36,286 nt of DNA, from assembly GCA_964558485.1 (NCBI GenBank), contig CAZLED010000017.1, positions 1 to 36,286 on the forward strand, given 5' to 3'. Made by a program: the position numbers and the translations under genes. This document shows, piece after piece, positions 15,334-23,536 of this stretch. Below the pieces are notes generated by a model that saw only the letters and a program-made list of their open reading frames with translations, was not told where the DNA came from and ran no database searches. The DNA is from UMGS1696 sp964558485. Its GTDB lineage: Bacteria; Bacillota; Clostridia; Oscillospirales; CAG-272. Position 1 is the stretch's first letter, and every line of letters begins with the position of its first letter.

Positions 15334-16503
15334 ATGCTATTCCTTCTTGCTCTCGTGCTGGCGGTGCTGCTTGCTTACACCGGCCGCAGCATACTGAAAA
15401 AGCACGCCAACCTGTTCTACATCCTGGCTGCTGTCCTGTCCATCGCAGTGACCGTGTTTGACTTTCGAGGCGCACCGTCCTTTTTGCAAAACTACGTGAT
15501 CGGCCTGTTCAGTCGTGGCGCATTGGCAACGGCACTCTGGTGTGTGATCATGTGGATAGGCGCACTGCCAAACGGTTCTGCCCTCATGAAAGCCTTTATG
15601 CCCATCCGTGGAGAGCTGTCGATCTTCGCCGCCATCCTGACGCTGGGTCACAACCTGGGCTACGGCAAGACCTATTTTGTGAGCCTGTTCACCGATCCGG
15701 GCTCCATGAAGCCTACCCAGCTGACCGCCGGGATCCTGTCCCTTTTGATGCTGGCGATCATGATCCCACTGACAATCTTATCCTTCCCGAAGATCCGCAA
15801 AAAGCTGTCCGCCAAAAAGTGGAAGCATATCCAGCGCACAGCGTATCTTTTTTACGCCATACTGTACGCCCACATCATGGTGCTGTTTGTCCTTATGGCA
15901 AGAGCAGGGCGCCTGTCCTACCAGATCAGCGTGTGCGTCTATAGCCTCGTATTCATTGCCTACGCCGTGTTCCGGATCCGCAAGGCCATCTGCAAAAAGC
16001 ATACGGTAGACGCCAAGCTTTCCAGTCGTATCAGCGGTGCCATCGTGGTCGCCGGAATGCTTGTGATCCTGCTGCTCATCCAGTCTCCCAAATCCGCAGA
16101 ACCGACCACACCCGTGGATACACAGCAGGAAACGATCGAGACCACAACGATATCCCCGGAGACCGATGCCGATGCAGAAACCGATACCCCGGCAGCCGAA
16201 ACCACCGTAGAAACCGCTGCCCAAAGCCTGTACAAGGATGGCACCTACACCGCTTCTGCCTATGGCTATGACGGCGACATCACCGTGACCATCACCATTG
16301 TCAACGACACCATCACAGCCATCGATGCCCAGAGCGCCGAGGAGGACCTGTGGTATTTCCAGCAAGCGGAAGTGCCCGTTATCGATGCCATCCTGACGAC
16401 CCAGTCCACCACCGTCGATGCTGTGTCCGGCGCCACCTACAGCTCCAAGGGGATCATGCAGGCCGTGGAAAAAGCATTGCAGGACGCAAAAAATGTTGGC
16501 TAA
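15334..16503 (+). CDS. Ferric-reductase-like heme membrane protein fused to an FMN-binding domain
   Basis: 389 residues; AAAGGAGAG 5 bases or so before the ATG. About eight membrane segments fill residues 2-290. TLGHNLGY in TM4 and WKHIQRTAYLFYAILYAH around TM6 supply His residues in a pattern like MsrQ/YedZ and ferric reductase cores, which hold b-type hemes. A Thr/Glu/Ala linker (about 292-320) leads to an FMN-binding domain (about 322-389) with GTYTASAYGYDGDI and, at the end, VDAVSGATYSSKG (361-373). That is the ApbE flavinylation motif; Ser370 is the expected site of phosphoester-linked FMN. This fusion would pass electrons from inside to a flavin outside the membrane. The last 11 bases overlap apbE, which encodes the modifying enzyme. 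Confidence 0.88.
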   Translation: MLFLLALVLAVLLAYTGRSILKKHANLFYILAAVLSIAVTVFDFRGAPSFLQNYVIGLFSRGALATALWCVIMWIGALPNGSALMKAFMPIRGELSIFAAILTLGHNLGYGKTYFVSLFTDPGSMKPTQLTAGILSLLMLAIMIPLTILSFPKIRKKLSAKKWKHIQRTAYLFYAILYAHIMVLFVLMARAGRLSYQISVCVYSLVFIAYAVFRIRKAICKKHTVDAKLSSRISGAIVVAGMLVILLLIQSPKSAEPTTPVDTQQETIETTTISPETDADAETDTPAAETTVETAAQSLYKDGTYTASAYGYDGDITVTITIVNDTITAIDAQSAEEDLWYFQQAEVPVIDAILTTQSTTVDAVSGATYSSKGIMQAVEKALQDAKNVG

Positions 16504-17545
16504 GCGCAGATGTGTCGGGATCCTGTGCAGTCTGCTTCTGCTGACCGGCTGCACATCCCAGGTTCCTGAAAGCAAACCCATCACCGCCGAGACCGATCTC
16601 TTTGCCATGGATACCTTTATGACCATGAAGGCCTATGGTCCCGGCGCCGATACACTGCTGACAGAAGTCGGGAAACAGATCCTTGCCTTAGAGCATAGCC
16701 TATCCGTCACCGAGCCGGACAGCGATATCGGCAGACTGAACCGAGCAAAGGGACAAACCACCACCGTCACAGCCGACACCATAGCGATCCTGGAAACAGC
16801 CATCACGCTGGGTGACCTGACAAACGGTGCCCTGGACGTGTCCATTTATCCTGTGGTAGCTGCCTGGGGCTTTACCACCGGCCAGAACCAGATCCCATCG
16901 CCGGACACCATCGCCGACCTGCTGCCCCACGTGGACTACAGCCAGATCCGGTTGACCAGCAACACCGTGACCCTGCCGGCGGAAATGCAGATCGATCTTG
17001 GCTCTCTTGCCAAAGGCTACACCGGTGACGTGGCAGCAAAGCACCTGCGCAAAGGTGGCGTGACCTCAGCGCTGCTGAACTTGGGTGGCAATGTACACAT
17101 CATCGGTGCCAAAACGGATGGTACGCCCTGGAAAGTAGCCATTGCCGATCCCTTTGCGCCGGAACAAAATATGCTGGTGCTGGCGGTCACCGACGCTGTG
17201 GTCATTACCTCCGGCAACTATGAACGGTATTTCATGGGCGAAGACGGTGTGCGCTACTGCCACATCATCGACAGCCATACGGGCTATCCGGCCGACAACG
17301 GCATCGTATCCATGACCATCGTGGGCGACAGCACAAAAGAAAACGCCGGTCTACGCTGTGATGGTCTGTCCACGGCTCTGTACGTCAGTGGCGAACAGCA
17401 GGCAAAGGAGCTCTGGCGCACAGAAGGGGATTTTGAGATGGTGTATGTCACCGTGGATGGACAGATCCACATGACGGAAGGCTTAATGGAGATCTGCACC
17501 AACGTCAGCGCATATCCCGTGGAGGTGCTGTATGCAGAAGAATAA
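16493..17545 (+). CDS. apbE: FAD:protein FMN transferase, lipoprotein
   Basis: 350 residues. Transfers FMN from FAD to Thr/Ser in FMN-binding domains on the outer face of the membrane. The start at 16493 lies within the previous gene (11-base overlap) after AGGACG. The signal peptide ends in LLLLTGC, a clean lipobox, so the enzyme is membrane-anchored. AMDTFMTMKAYG begins the domain; IDLGSLAKGYTGD and HIIDSHTGYPADN are the conserved metal- and FAD-binding motifs, and SALLNLGGNVHIIG lies between them. An internal substrate is encoded immediately upstream (SGATYS). The 3' end overlaps the NusG-II gene by 14 bases. Confidence 0.94.
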   Translation: MLAKRRCVGILCSLLLLTGCTSQVPESKPITAETDLFAMDTFMTMKAYGPGADTLLTEVGKQILALEHSLSVTEPDSDIGRLNRAKGQTTTVTADTIAILETAITLGDLTNGALDVSIYPVVAAWGFTTGQNQIPSPDTIADLLPHVDYSQIRLTSNTVTLPAEMQIDLGSLAKGYTGDVAAKHLRKGGVTSALLNLGGNVHIIGAKTDGTPWKVAIADPFAPEQNMLVLAVTDAVVITSGNYERYFMGEDGVRYCHIIDSHTGYPADNGIVSMTIVGDSTKENAGLRCDGLSTALYVSGEQQAKELWRTEGDFEMVYVTVDGQIHMTEGLMEICTNVSAYPVEVLYAEE

Positions 17546-17891
17546 AGGACTATCCTGTGTCGTTACGATCCTGCTTTTGGTGCTCATGGCTAGCATCGTT
17601 GGTATGGTTGTGCTGTACCGACAGGAGCCGGGACAATGGGTGGCGATCGTGCAGGATGGGGAAGTGCTGGAGACCATCGATCTGTCCCATACGGCCGACC
17701 GCACCTTCACGATCCGGTGCCCGGACGGTGGTGAAAACGTGATCCGCATCGAGAATGGCACCATTTGTATCCAGTCGGCCGATTGTCCGGACGGTACCTG
17801 TGTCCAGATGGGGATTTTGCAAAGTGAAGCCGAACCGCTGGTGTGTCTGCCCCATAAGCTGCTGATCCGGTTTCAGGAGGTGGCATCATGA
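17532..17891 (+). CDS. NusG domain II-containing membrane protein
   Basis: 119 residues. One N-terminal membrane segment (about 8-29) followed by a small extracytoplasmic beta domain. SADCPDGTCVQMG and PLVCLPHKLLIRF form the NusG domain II (KOW-like) signature with three conserved Cys; despite the name, it has no NusG transcription role. Such proteins commonly sit next to Gx-family and FMN-binding/ApbE genes in Firmicutes and are thought to belong to the same redox apparatus, though no biochemical function is established to my knowledge. Start and stop overlap both neighbours (14 and 4 bases). Confidence 0.88.
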   Translation: MQKNKGLSCVVTILLLVLMASIVGMVVLYRQEPGQWVAIVQDGEVLETIDLSHTADRTFTIRCPDGGENVIRIENGTICIQSADCPDGTCVQMGILQSEAEPLVCLPHKLLIRFQEVAS

Positions 17892-18379
17892 ATACCAGAC
17901 GCCTGACGAAGCTGGCACTGCTGTCTGCCATAGCACTGATCATTTTCATCATCGAGCTGCGGATCCCGAACCTGATCCCCATTCCCGGTGTCAAGCTGGG
18001 GCTGGCCAATATCATCACCGTGTACGCCGTGTATAGCTGCAAGCCAGGCGAGGTATGGCTCATCGTGCTGGTGCGGCTGGTGCTGGGCAGTATGTTCAGC
18101 GGTACGGCAGTTTCCTTTCTGTATAGCTTTGCCGGAGCGGTGTTTTGCCTGTGCGGTATGCTGCTGCTGAGACACGTGATCCCCAAAAGCCATCTGTGGC
18201 TGGCAAGTCCCTGTGGTGCCGTGTGTCATAACGTGGGGCAGATCACCGCCGCCATCCTGCTCATGGGCACCACGGCCATTTTGGTGTACCTGCCGGTGCT
18301 CCTGTTCTCCGGTATCCTGTCCGGGCTTTTCACCGGTATCTGTGCACAGATCTTAGTAAACCGTCTGCCCATGTCCTGA
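17888..18379 (+). CDS. Gx transporter family membrane protein (annotated elsewhere as heptaprenyl diphosphate synthase component I)
   Basis: 163 residues with about five membrane segments. RIPNLIPIPGVKLGLANIIT and the VRLVLGSMFSG and CGAVCHNVGQITAA segments are the marks of the Gx/Hpre_diP_synt_I family, whose fold resembles the S-component of ECF transporters. Automatic labels call it a heptaprenyl diphosphate synthase subunit; with a flavin-redox operon, a role in moving flavin or a quinone-related compound is at least as likely (inference). The ATG overlaps the previous stop (ATGA). Last gene of the operon; only a weak GTAAAAT/ATTTTAC hairpin (18385-18412) follows. Confidence 0.85.
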   Translation: MNTRRLTKLALLSAIALIIFIIELRIPNLIPIPGVKLGLANIITVYAVYSCKPGEVWLIVLVRLVLGSMFSGTAVSFLYSFAGAVFCLCGMLLLRHVIPKSHLWLASPCGAVCHNVGQITAAILLMGTTAILVYLPVLLFSGILSGLFTGICAQILVNRLPMS

Positions 18380-18384
18380 TTTTG

Positions 18385-18412
18385 GTAAAATCACGATTTT
18401 TGCGAATTTTAC
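18385..18412 (+). terminator. Weak AT-rich hairpin after the Gx gene
   Basis: GTAAAAT (18385-18391) pairs with ATTTTAC (18406-18412). There is no GC core or T-run, so termination would be inefficient at best. Confidence 0.3.
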
Positions 18413-18432
18413 AAGATATTCACATCCTTCTC

Positions 18433-18461
18433 TTGCAAAAACGTCCGTCTTGTGGTACAAT
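18433..18461 (+). promoter_or_regulatory. Promoter for coaE-lytic transglycosylase
   Basis: TTGCAA (18433-18438), 17-bp spacer, TACAAT (18456-18461), extended -10 TGTGG. It rules out a coaE start at 18452, upstream of the predicted transcript start. Confidence 0.72.
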
Positions 18462-18511
18462 ATATAGGATTACAGATATCAGGTAGGATTGTGGCAATGG
18501 AGGAGAGCAAA

Positions 18512-19150
18512 ATGCTTGTGGGACTGTGCGGACGAAGCGGATCGGGAAAAGGGTATATTGCGGCCATGTTTGCCGACCGTGGCGTTCCATCGGTGGATAC
18601 AGATGCTGTGTACCGTGGCATGACCGGCCCGGCTGTGACCTTGTCTCCCTGTATGGAGGCATTGGTGGAGCGGTTCGGGTGCGGTATTCTGACGCCGGAC
18701 AATGCGCTGGACAGAGCTGCCATGCGTTCGCTGGTGTTTACAGACGGCAGTGACCCGGCGGCAGCAGAGCAGTGTCGCCAGAATCTCACCGATCTGAACC
18801 ATATCACCCATCGATTCATTCTGGCAGAAACGGAACGCATCGCCGCCAAACATAGCGCCAACGGTGCAGACATCGTGCTGATCGATGCACCGTTACTGTA
18901 TGAAAGCGGCTTTGATGCCCATTGTGCTGCCGTCATTTGCGTGAGCGCACCGGAGGAATTGCGGATCCATCGGATCATGAAGCGAGACGGCATCGATCGA
19001 TCGGCTGCCGAAAAACGACTGCGGACCCAGATGGCACAGAAGCTCCTCATGGAAAAAGCAGACTACGTGATCGAAAACGACGCCGACCGGGAGACCCTGT
19101 ACAGCCGTGTGGATCGCGTTATCGAAGACCTGCGCAGGAGGAAAGCATGA
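18512..19150 (+). CDS. coaE: Dephospho-CoA kinase
   Basis: 212 residues. Last step of CoA biosynthesis: phosphorylation of dephospho-CoA at the ribose 3'-OH. The P-loop GRSGSGKG is at residues 6-13 and VDTDAVYRGMTG matches the substrate loop; VLIDAPLLYESGFDAHC is the family's conserved central strand, and RIMKRDGIDRSAAEKRL the lid region. The usual second Gly-Ile of the P-loop (GGIGSGKS) is replaced by Arg-Ser, a mild deviation. The ATG at 18512 follows GGAGGAG with 6-base spacing; an upstream ATG at 18497 falls in that site. The stop overlaps the next ATG (ATGA). Confidence 0.87.
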   Translation: MLVGLCGRSGSGKGYIAAMFADRGVPSVDTDAVYRGMTGPAVTLSPCMEALVERFGCGILTPDNALDRAAMRSLVFTDGSDPAAAEQCRQNLTDLNHITHRFILAETERIAAKHSANGADIVLIDAPLLYESGFDAHCAAVICVSAPEELRIHRIMKRDGIDRSAAEKRLRTQMAQKLLMEKADYVIENDADRETLYSRVDRVIEDLRRRKA

Positions 19151-19752
19151 AGGTTCGCAGTACGCTGGTCCGCAGCCTGGTGATCTTGGTGATCCTGTGC
19201 CTGTCGTTGGCGTGCGGCTTTTTGTACCAGACCATTTGGCATCGCATCGACCTGGAGAACCATCCGGTGCGCTTTGCCGAATTTGTCACCAAATACGCCG
19301 AGGAATACGGGGTGCCGGAATACATCCTGTACGCTGTGATCAAGACCGAGAGCAATTTTGAAAGCAATAAGCTCTCCGAAGACGGGGAAGTGGGGCTTAT
19401 GCAGATCTCTCCGGAGACCTTTTCCTGGCTGCTCACCCTGACCCGTGAGGATCTGGAACCCGGCATCCTGTACGATCCGGAGACCAACATCCGCTACGGC
19501 GCCTATATGCTTTCGTATCTGTACACAGAATATAGCCGTTGGAATACGGTGTTCGCCATCCTATATGCCGGTCAGGAGACCGTTGATCTTTGGATGACCG
19601 ACCGGACACTGACCGACGAGCTGGGCAACCTGACCACCTTTCCCGATGTGGGAACGAGTGCCTACGTGGATACCGTAAACGAAACCGTGGATACCTACAA
19701 AGAGCTGTACTACAGCGAATTGTCGTCCTACCATAAAGAAATTCACACATGA
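19147..19752 (+). CDS. Lytic transglycosylase (SLT domain), membrane-anchored
   Basis: 201 residues. Cleaves glycan strands of peptidoglycan between MurNAc and GlcNAc. One N-terminal membrane segment (about 10-28) leaves the domain outside. IKTESNF gives catalytic Glu68, GEVGLMQISPETFSWL the second motif, and NIRYGAYMLSYLYTEY plus AILYAGQETVDLWM the rest of the SLT fold. AGGAGG precedes the ATG, which overlaps the coaE stop by 4 bases; this coaE-transglycosylase pair is common in Clostridia. Confidence 0.92.
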   Translation: MKVRSTLVRSLVILVILCLSLACGFLYQTIWHRIDLENHPVRFAEFVTKYAEEYGVPEYILYAVIKTESNFESNKLSEDGEVGLMQISPETFSWLLTLTREDLEPGILYDPETNIRYGAYMLSYLYTEYSRWNTVFAILYAGQETVDLWMTDRTLTDELGNLTTFPDVGTSAYVDTVNETVDTYKELYYSELSSYHKEIHT

Positions 19753-19766
19753 AAGGAAATACGATC

Positions 19767-21179
19767 ATGGCAGACAAGACAAAGGGACAGCAGCTGAAAG
19801 AAGAGCTGTTCTACACCAAGAAATCCGCATTTGAGCTGAAGACCAAGGAACAGTTGGATGCAGTACAGGAATACGCAAAGGAATATATGCACTTCCTGGA
19901 CGTAGCCAAGACCGAGAGAGAAGCTGTGCTCTATGCCATCGAAAAGCTGGAGGCCGCTGGTTTCCGTTCTTATAAGCTGGGTGAAAAGCTGGAAGCCGGC
20001 GATAAGATCTACTACAACAATAGAGGCAAGAGCCTGTTCGCCATCCGTGTGGGTACCGAACCCATCGAAAATGGTATCCGTATCTGCGCTGCCCACATCG
20101 ATTCTCCCCGCCTGGACCTGAAGCAGCATCCGCTGTACGAATCCGAACACTTCAGTTACCTGAAGACCCACTATTATGGTGGTATCCGTAAGTATCAGTG
20201 GGTGACCATTCCCCTGGCACTGCACGGCGTTGTGACCAAGAAGAACGGCGAGACCGTGGAGATCCGCATCGGTGACCAGCCCGGCGATCCCGTACTGTGC
20301 ATCACCGACCTGCTGCCCCATCTGTCCAGAGACCAGAACGGTCGTCCTCTGGGTTCCGCCTTTGAAGGCGAAAACCTGACCCCCATCATCGCTTCCTCTC
20401 CGTACATCGAAGAAGACGGCACGGTGACCCCTGCTGACGAAAAGATCAAGCTGAACGTCATGGCTGCCCTGCACGAAAAGTACGGTATCGTAGAAGCCGA
20501 TTTCATGAGCGCAGAACTTACCATCGTACCGGCTGGCAACGCAATGGACGTAGGTCTGGACCGTTGGCTCATCGGTGCATATGGCCACGACGACAGAGTG
20601 TGCGCCTACACCGAACTGACTGCACTGCTGGAAAACACCGACACCGAACACACTGTAATGGTGGTGATGGCCGATAAGGAAGAGACCGGTTCCGACGGCG
20701 TATCCGGTATGAAGGGTCACATCTTCATGGATCTGATCGACGAACTGGCTTGTGAACTGGGCGGCAATCCTTCTGTGATCCGTGCCAACTCCAAGTGCCT
20801 GTCCGCTGACGTGACCGCTTGCTACGACCCGTTGTACGCCGGTGTCAGCGAAAAGCGCAATACGGCTCTGGTACACTGTGGCGTTGGTATGGCAAAGTAC
20901 ACCGGCGGCGGTGGCAAGAGCGGCACCAGCGATGCATCGGCAGAATTCGTGGGAGAAATGCGGAATCTGTTTGACGAAAATGGCGTGATCTGGCAGACCT
21001 CTGAGCTGGGTAAGGTAGACCAGGGCGGTGGCGGTACCGTGGCTATGTATATCGCCAACATGAACATCGACACCGTGGACCTGGGTGTTCCGGTTCTGTC
21101 CATGCACGCACCTTTCGAGATCATCTCCAAGAATGACCTGTACGAAGCGCACCACGCCTTCTCCGTATTCTGCAAGTGA
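19767..21179 (+). CDS. M18 family aspartyl aminopeptidase
   Basis: 470 residues. Cytoplasmic binuclear zinc exopeptidase that removes N-terminal acidic (sometimes hydrophobic) residues. AAHIDSPRLDLK provides ligand His110, KEETGSDG (304-311) the catalytic Glu and metal ligand, and GHDDR (273-277) a bridging-Asp region; SMHAPFEIISK near the C-terminus is the last metal-ligand motif. GGGGKSGTSDASAEF matches the active-site loop of the family. The ATG at 19767 lies 9 bases or so after GAAAGGA; an in-frame ATG at 19749 overlaps that site. Codon use is noticeably cleaner than its neighbours, suggesting high expression. Confidence 0.92.
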   Translation: MADKTKGQQLKEELFYTKKSAFELKTKEQLDAVQEYAKEYMHFLDVAKTEREAVLYAIEKLEAAGFRSYKLGEKLEAGDKIYYNNRGKSLFAIRVGTEPIENGIRICAAHIDSPRLDLKQHPLYESEHFSYLKTHYYGGIRKYQWVTIPLALHGVVTKKNGETVEIRIGDQPGDPVLCITDLLPHLSRDQNGRPLGSAFEGENLTPIIASSPYIEEDGTVTPADEKIKLNVMAALHEKYGIVEADFMSAELTIVPAGNAMDVGLDRWLIGAYGHDDRVCAYTELTALLENTDTEHTVMVVMADKEETGSDGVSGMKGHIFMDLIDELACELGGNPSVIRANSKCLSADVTACYDPLYAGVSEKRNTALVHCGVGMAKYTGGGGKSGTSDASAEFVGEMRNLFDENGVIWQTSELGKVDQGGGGTVAMYIANMNIDTVDLGVPVLSMHAPFEIISKNDLYEAHHAFSVFCK

Positions 21180-21187
21180 TCGCCATT

Positions 21188-21225
21188 AGACATACGCCTA
21201 TCATGATTTAGACGATCGTCTAAAT
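21188..21225. repeat. TAGAC...CTA dyads, set 1 (before the aldolase gene)
   Basis: Copy a: AGACATACGCCTA from 21188. Copy b: a perfect 20-bp palindrome centred on TTAGACGATCGTCTAA (21206-21225), its AGAC at 21210. The copies are offset by 22 bp. This perfect copy shows the motif is a dyad of the form TTAGRC(N4)GYCTAA. Confidence 0.75.
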
Positions 21226-21263
21226 AGATCCAACAAGGTATTTTCATAAAAAATCAGACGCTG

Positions 21264-21364
21264 GGGGAACGCTTCTTGATCCCAAAAGAGGTGTTTCCCC
21301 ATGCGGAATTTTACCCCCGTGTCCTTTATCAAGATCGCCGGGGGACTTTGCTGTGTAGGCAGCA
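21264..21364 (+). promoter_or_regulatory. Structured leader of the aldolase gene (unassigned)
   Basis: Hairpin 1: GGGGAACGCTTCT (21264-21276) with AGAGGTGTTTCCCC (21287-21300), 13 pairs with one bulge. Hairpin 2: CCCCCG (21314-21319) with CGGGGG (21339-21344). Hairpin 3: TGCTG/CAGCA (21349-21364), ending 2 bases before the GGAG-containing ribosome binding site. The G- and C-tracts of hairpins 1 and 2 could also pair with each other, giving alternative folds. I do not recognise a known riboswitch class. Confidence 0.5.
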
Positions 21365-21379
21365 GATAGGAGTGACGTT

Positions 21380-22366
21380 ATGACTGTTCAGATGCAAATG
21401 GATAAAAAGCTGCAGGAGATCGGGATCGTGCCGGTGGTGAAGCTGGACGACAAAGAACAGGCACTGCCGCTGGGCGATGCGCTGTGTGCCGGCGGATTGC
21501 CCTGTGCTGAGATCACCTTTCGCACCGCAGCGGCAGCAGACAGCATCCGTCTTCTGCGACAAAACCGACCGGATATGATCGTCGGCGCCGGTACCATTCT
21601 GACAAAAGAGCAGCTGGACGAAGCTGTGGAAGCCGGTGCCCAGTTCCTCGTAGCGCCGGGACTGAACCCATCCATCGTGCAGGCAGCGCAGGAGAAGCAT
21701 ATCCCCATTTACCCCGGTTGCGCCACACCCACCGAGGTAGAAGCCGCTATGGCACTTGGTCTGACCACGGTGAAGTTTTTCCCGGCAGAGGCTGCTGGTG
21801 GTACGGCAATGCTGTCGTCCCTGGGTGCGCCGTACCAGAAAATGCGTTTTATGCCCACCGGTGGTATCGACAAGTCCAACCTGACAAAATACCTGTCCCT
21901 GTCCAACGTCATCGCTTGTGGCGGCAGCTTTATGGTCAAATCCGATTGGCTGCGCACCGGCAATTGGGATGCCGTTCGAACGGAGACTGCCGCCGCTGTG
22001 CAGACCATGCTGGGACTGGAAATGGGACATTTTGCGATCATGGCGAAGGATAGGGAAGACCTGACGAACAGTGCCGATGCCCTTGGCGAAATGCTGTGCC
22101 TGCCAGCTACGATCAATCCCGATGGACGTGGAGCCATGGTCGGTGGCGCTTTTGAAGTGCTGAATAGCCAGGAAGCAGGACTGTATCCCCATGCCGCACT
22201 GCTGACCAACGACCCGGCACGAGCCAAGGCCTGGTTCGAAAGACGAGGCTACTACTTCCGGGAAGAGACCTGCCAATACGACGAGAAGGGAAATCTGAAA
22301 GTGGCTTACTTTGCCGGAGAATGGTGTGGGATCCGGCTGCATCTTCTCAAAAAGACGAATGCATAA
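21380..22366 (+). CDS. KDPG/KHG aldolase fused to a C-terminal VOC-like domain
   Basis: 328 residues. Residues 1-205 are a class I KDPG/KHG (Eda) aldolase: CAEITFRT with Glu44, GAGTILTKEQ, LVAPGLNP, YPGCATPTE, TTVKFFPAE with Schiff-base Lys132, and RFMPTGGID with the phosphate loop. It would cleave 2-dehydro-3-deoxy-6-phosphogluconate or a related 2-keto acid to pyruvate plus aldehyde. Residues ~212-328 form an extra domain beginning GLEMGHFAIMAKDRED and ending GIRLHLLK, which resembles a glyoxalase/VOC fold. Typical Eda proteins are about 210 residues. Preceded by a structured leader; the stop codon lies inside a TAGAC...CTA repeat. The tail domain's role is unknown. Confidence 0.85.
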   Translation: MTVQMQMDKKLQEIGIVPVVKLDDKEQALPLGDALCAGGLPCAEITFRTAAAADSIRLLRQNRPDMIVGAGTILTKEQLDEAVEAGAQFLVAPGLNPSIVQAAQEKHIPIYPGCATPTEVEAAMALGLTTVKFFPAEAAGGTAMLSSLGAPYQKMRFMPTGGIDKSNLTKYLSLSNVIACGGSFMVKSDWLRTGNWDAVRTETAAAVQTMLGLEMGHFAIMAKDREDLTNSADALGEMLCLPATINPDGRGAMVGGAFEVLNSQEAGLYPHAALLTNDPARAKAWFERRGYYFREETCQYDEKGNLKVAYFAGEWCGIRLHLLKKTNA

Positions 22367-22410
22367 CACAATAAGGCATCCGCCAAATCAGAATAGACAG
22401 GAACCTAACA
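22353..22410. repeat. TAGAC...CTA dyads, set 2 (before prfA)
   Basis: Copies start at 22353 (AGACGAATGCATAACA, overlapping the aldolase stop codon), 22374 (degenerate, AGGCATCCGCC) and 22395 (AGACAGGAACCTAACA), spaced 21 and 21 bp. The first is identical over 16 bases to the copy at 24670. Confidence 0.65.
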
Positions 22411-22413
22411 AAT

Positions 22414-23487
22414 ATGTTGACAAAACTACGGGACGCAGAAAAGCGTTTTGAAGCTATCGAAGCTGCTCTGGCCGATCCGGAGACCATGGCGGATATGGAA
22501 AAATACACGTCTCTCATGAAGGAGCGAAAGAACTTAGCGCCTACCATGGAGAAGTACCGGGAATACAAAAAGGTCTACACCGACACCGAAGACGCGCGTG
22601 TGCTCATGGAGGAAGACCCGGAAATGCGAGAGATCGCCGCAGAGGAGTACAAAGCCGGTAAGGAAGCACTGGTGCAGCTGGAAAAGGAGCTGACCATTCT
22701 GCTGCTACCTAAGGATCCCAACGACGACAAAAACGTAGTGATGGAGATCCGAGCCTGTGCCGGTGGCGACGAAGCTGCACTGTTCGCCGGTGTGCTCTAT
22801 CGGATGTACACCATGTATGCGGACACCCATCGGTATAAGACCGAGATCGTGAGCATGAACGAGACCGGGCTTGGCGGCTATCGAGAGATCACCTTTCTGG
22901 TGTCCGGCGAAGGCGCCTATTCCCGTCTGAAATACGAAAGCGGCGTGCATCGTGTACAGCGTGTGCCGGAGACCGAGACCGCCGGACGGATCCATACGTC
23001 CACAGCCTCCGTGGCTGTACTGCCGGAAGCAGAGGACGTGGAGATCGAGATCAACCCGGCCGACCTGGAGATCGAGACCATCAAATCCAGCGGTGCCGGT
23101 GGTCAGCACATCAACAAAACGGAATCAGCCATCCGATTGATCCACAAACCCTCCGGGATCGCTATCGAATGCCAGGACGAACGCAGCCAGTACAAAAACA
23201 AAGACAAGGCAATGAAGCTCCTCAAGACTAAGTTGTACGACAAAAAGTGTCAGGAGCAGAACGATAAGATCGCCAAGGAGCGCCGCAGTCAGGTGGGCAC
23301 CGGCGACCGCAGCGAACGGATCCGCACCTATAACTATCCCCAAAGCCGGATCACCGATCACCGCATCGGCTATACCAGCCACAGCATGGAAGCATTCCTC
23401 AACGGCGAGCTGGACGATATGATCGACGCATTGGCCACTGCAGAGACCGCCGAAAAACTCCGCTCCAGTGGGACCGATGTAGAGTGA
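22414..23487 (+). CDS. prfA: Peptide chain release factor 1
   Basis: 357 residues, normal RF1 length. Reads UAA/UAG and triggers peptidyl-tRNA hydrolysis. The catalytic GGQ is at 229-231 within SGAGGQHINKTESAIR; the anticodon-like PxT is Pro185-Glu186-Thr187 in RVPETETAGRIHTS (RF1 type, not the SPF of RF2). IRACAGGDEAALFA and RIRTYNYPQSRITDHRIG are further class I signatures. The ribosome binding site is weak (AGGA, 11 bases upstream) and lies within the TAGAC...CTA repeat. prmC, which often follows prfA, is not next to it; the next gene is a Sua5-type tsaC. Confidence 0.96.
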   Translation: MLTKLRDAEKRFEAIEAALADPETMADMEKYTSLMKERKNLAPTMEKYREYKKVYTDTEDARVLMEEDPEMREIAAEEYKAGKEALVQLEKELTILLLPKDPNDDKNVVMEIRACAGGDEAALFAGVLYRMYTMYADTHRYKTEIVSMNETGLGGYREITFLVSGEGAYSRLKYESGVHRVQRVPETETAGRIHTSTASVAVLPEAEDVEIEINPADLEIETIKSSGAGGQHINKTESAIRLIHKPSGIAIECQDERSQYKNKDKAMKLLKTKLYDKKCQEQNDKIAKERRSQVGTGDRSERIRTYNYPQSRITDHRIGYTSHSMEAFLNGELDDMIDALATAETAEKLRSSGTDVE

Positions 23488-23536
23488 GACAAACGCCTAA
23501 TATAAAACGAATTCAAGTAGACATACGCCTAACATA
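23487..23536. repeat. TAGAC...CTA dyads, set 3 (before tsaC)
   Basis: Copies at 23487 (AGACAAACGCCTAATAT) and 23519 (AGACATACGCCTAACAT), 32 bp apart. The first lies immediately before a TATAAA (23501-23506). Confidence 0.78.

Noticed and set aside
21264..21300. Hairpin as the terminator of the aminopeptidase gene
   Set aside because: The stem is strong, but the following bases ATGCGGAATTTTA do not give an immediate T-run, so leader structure is the better reading.
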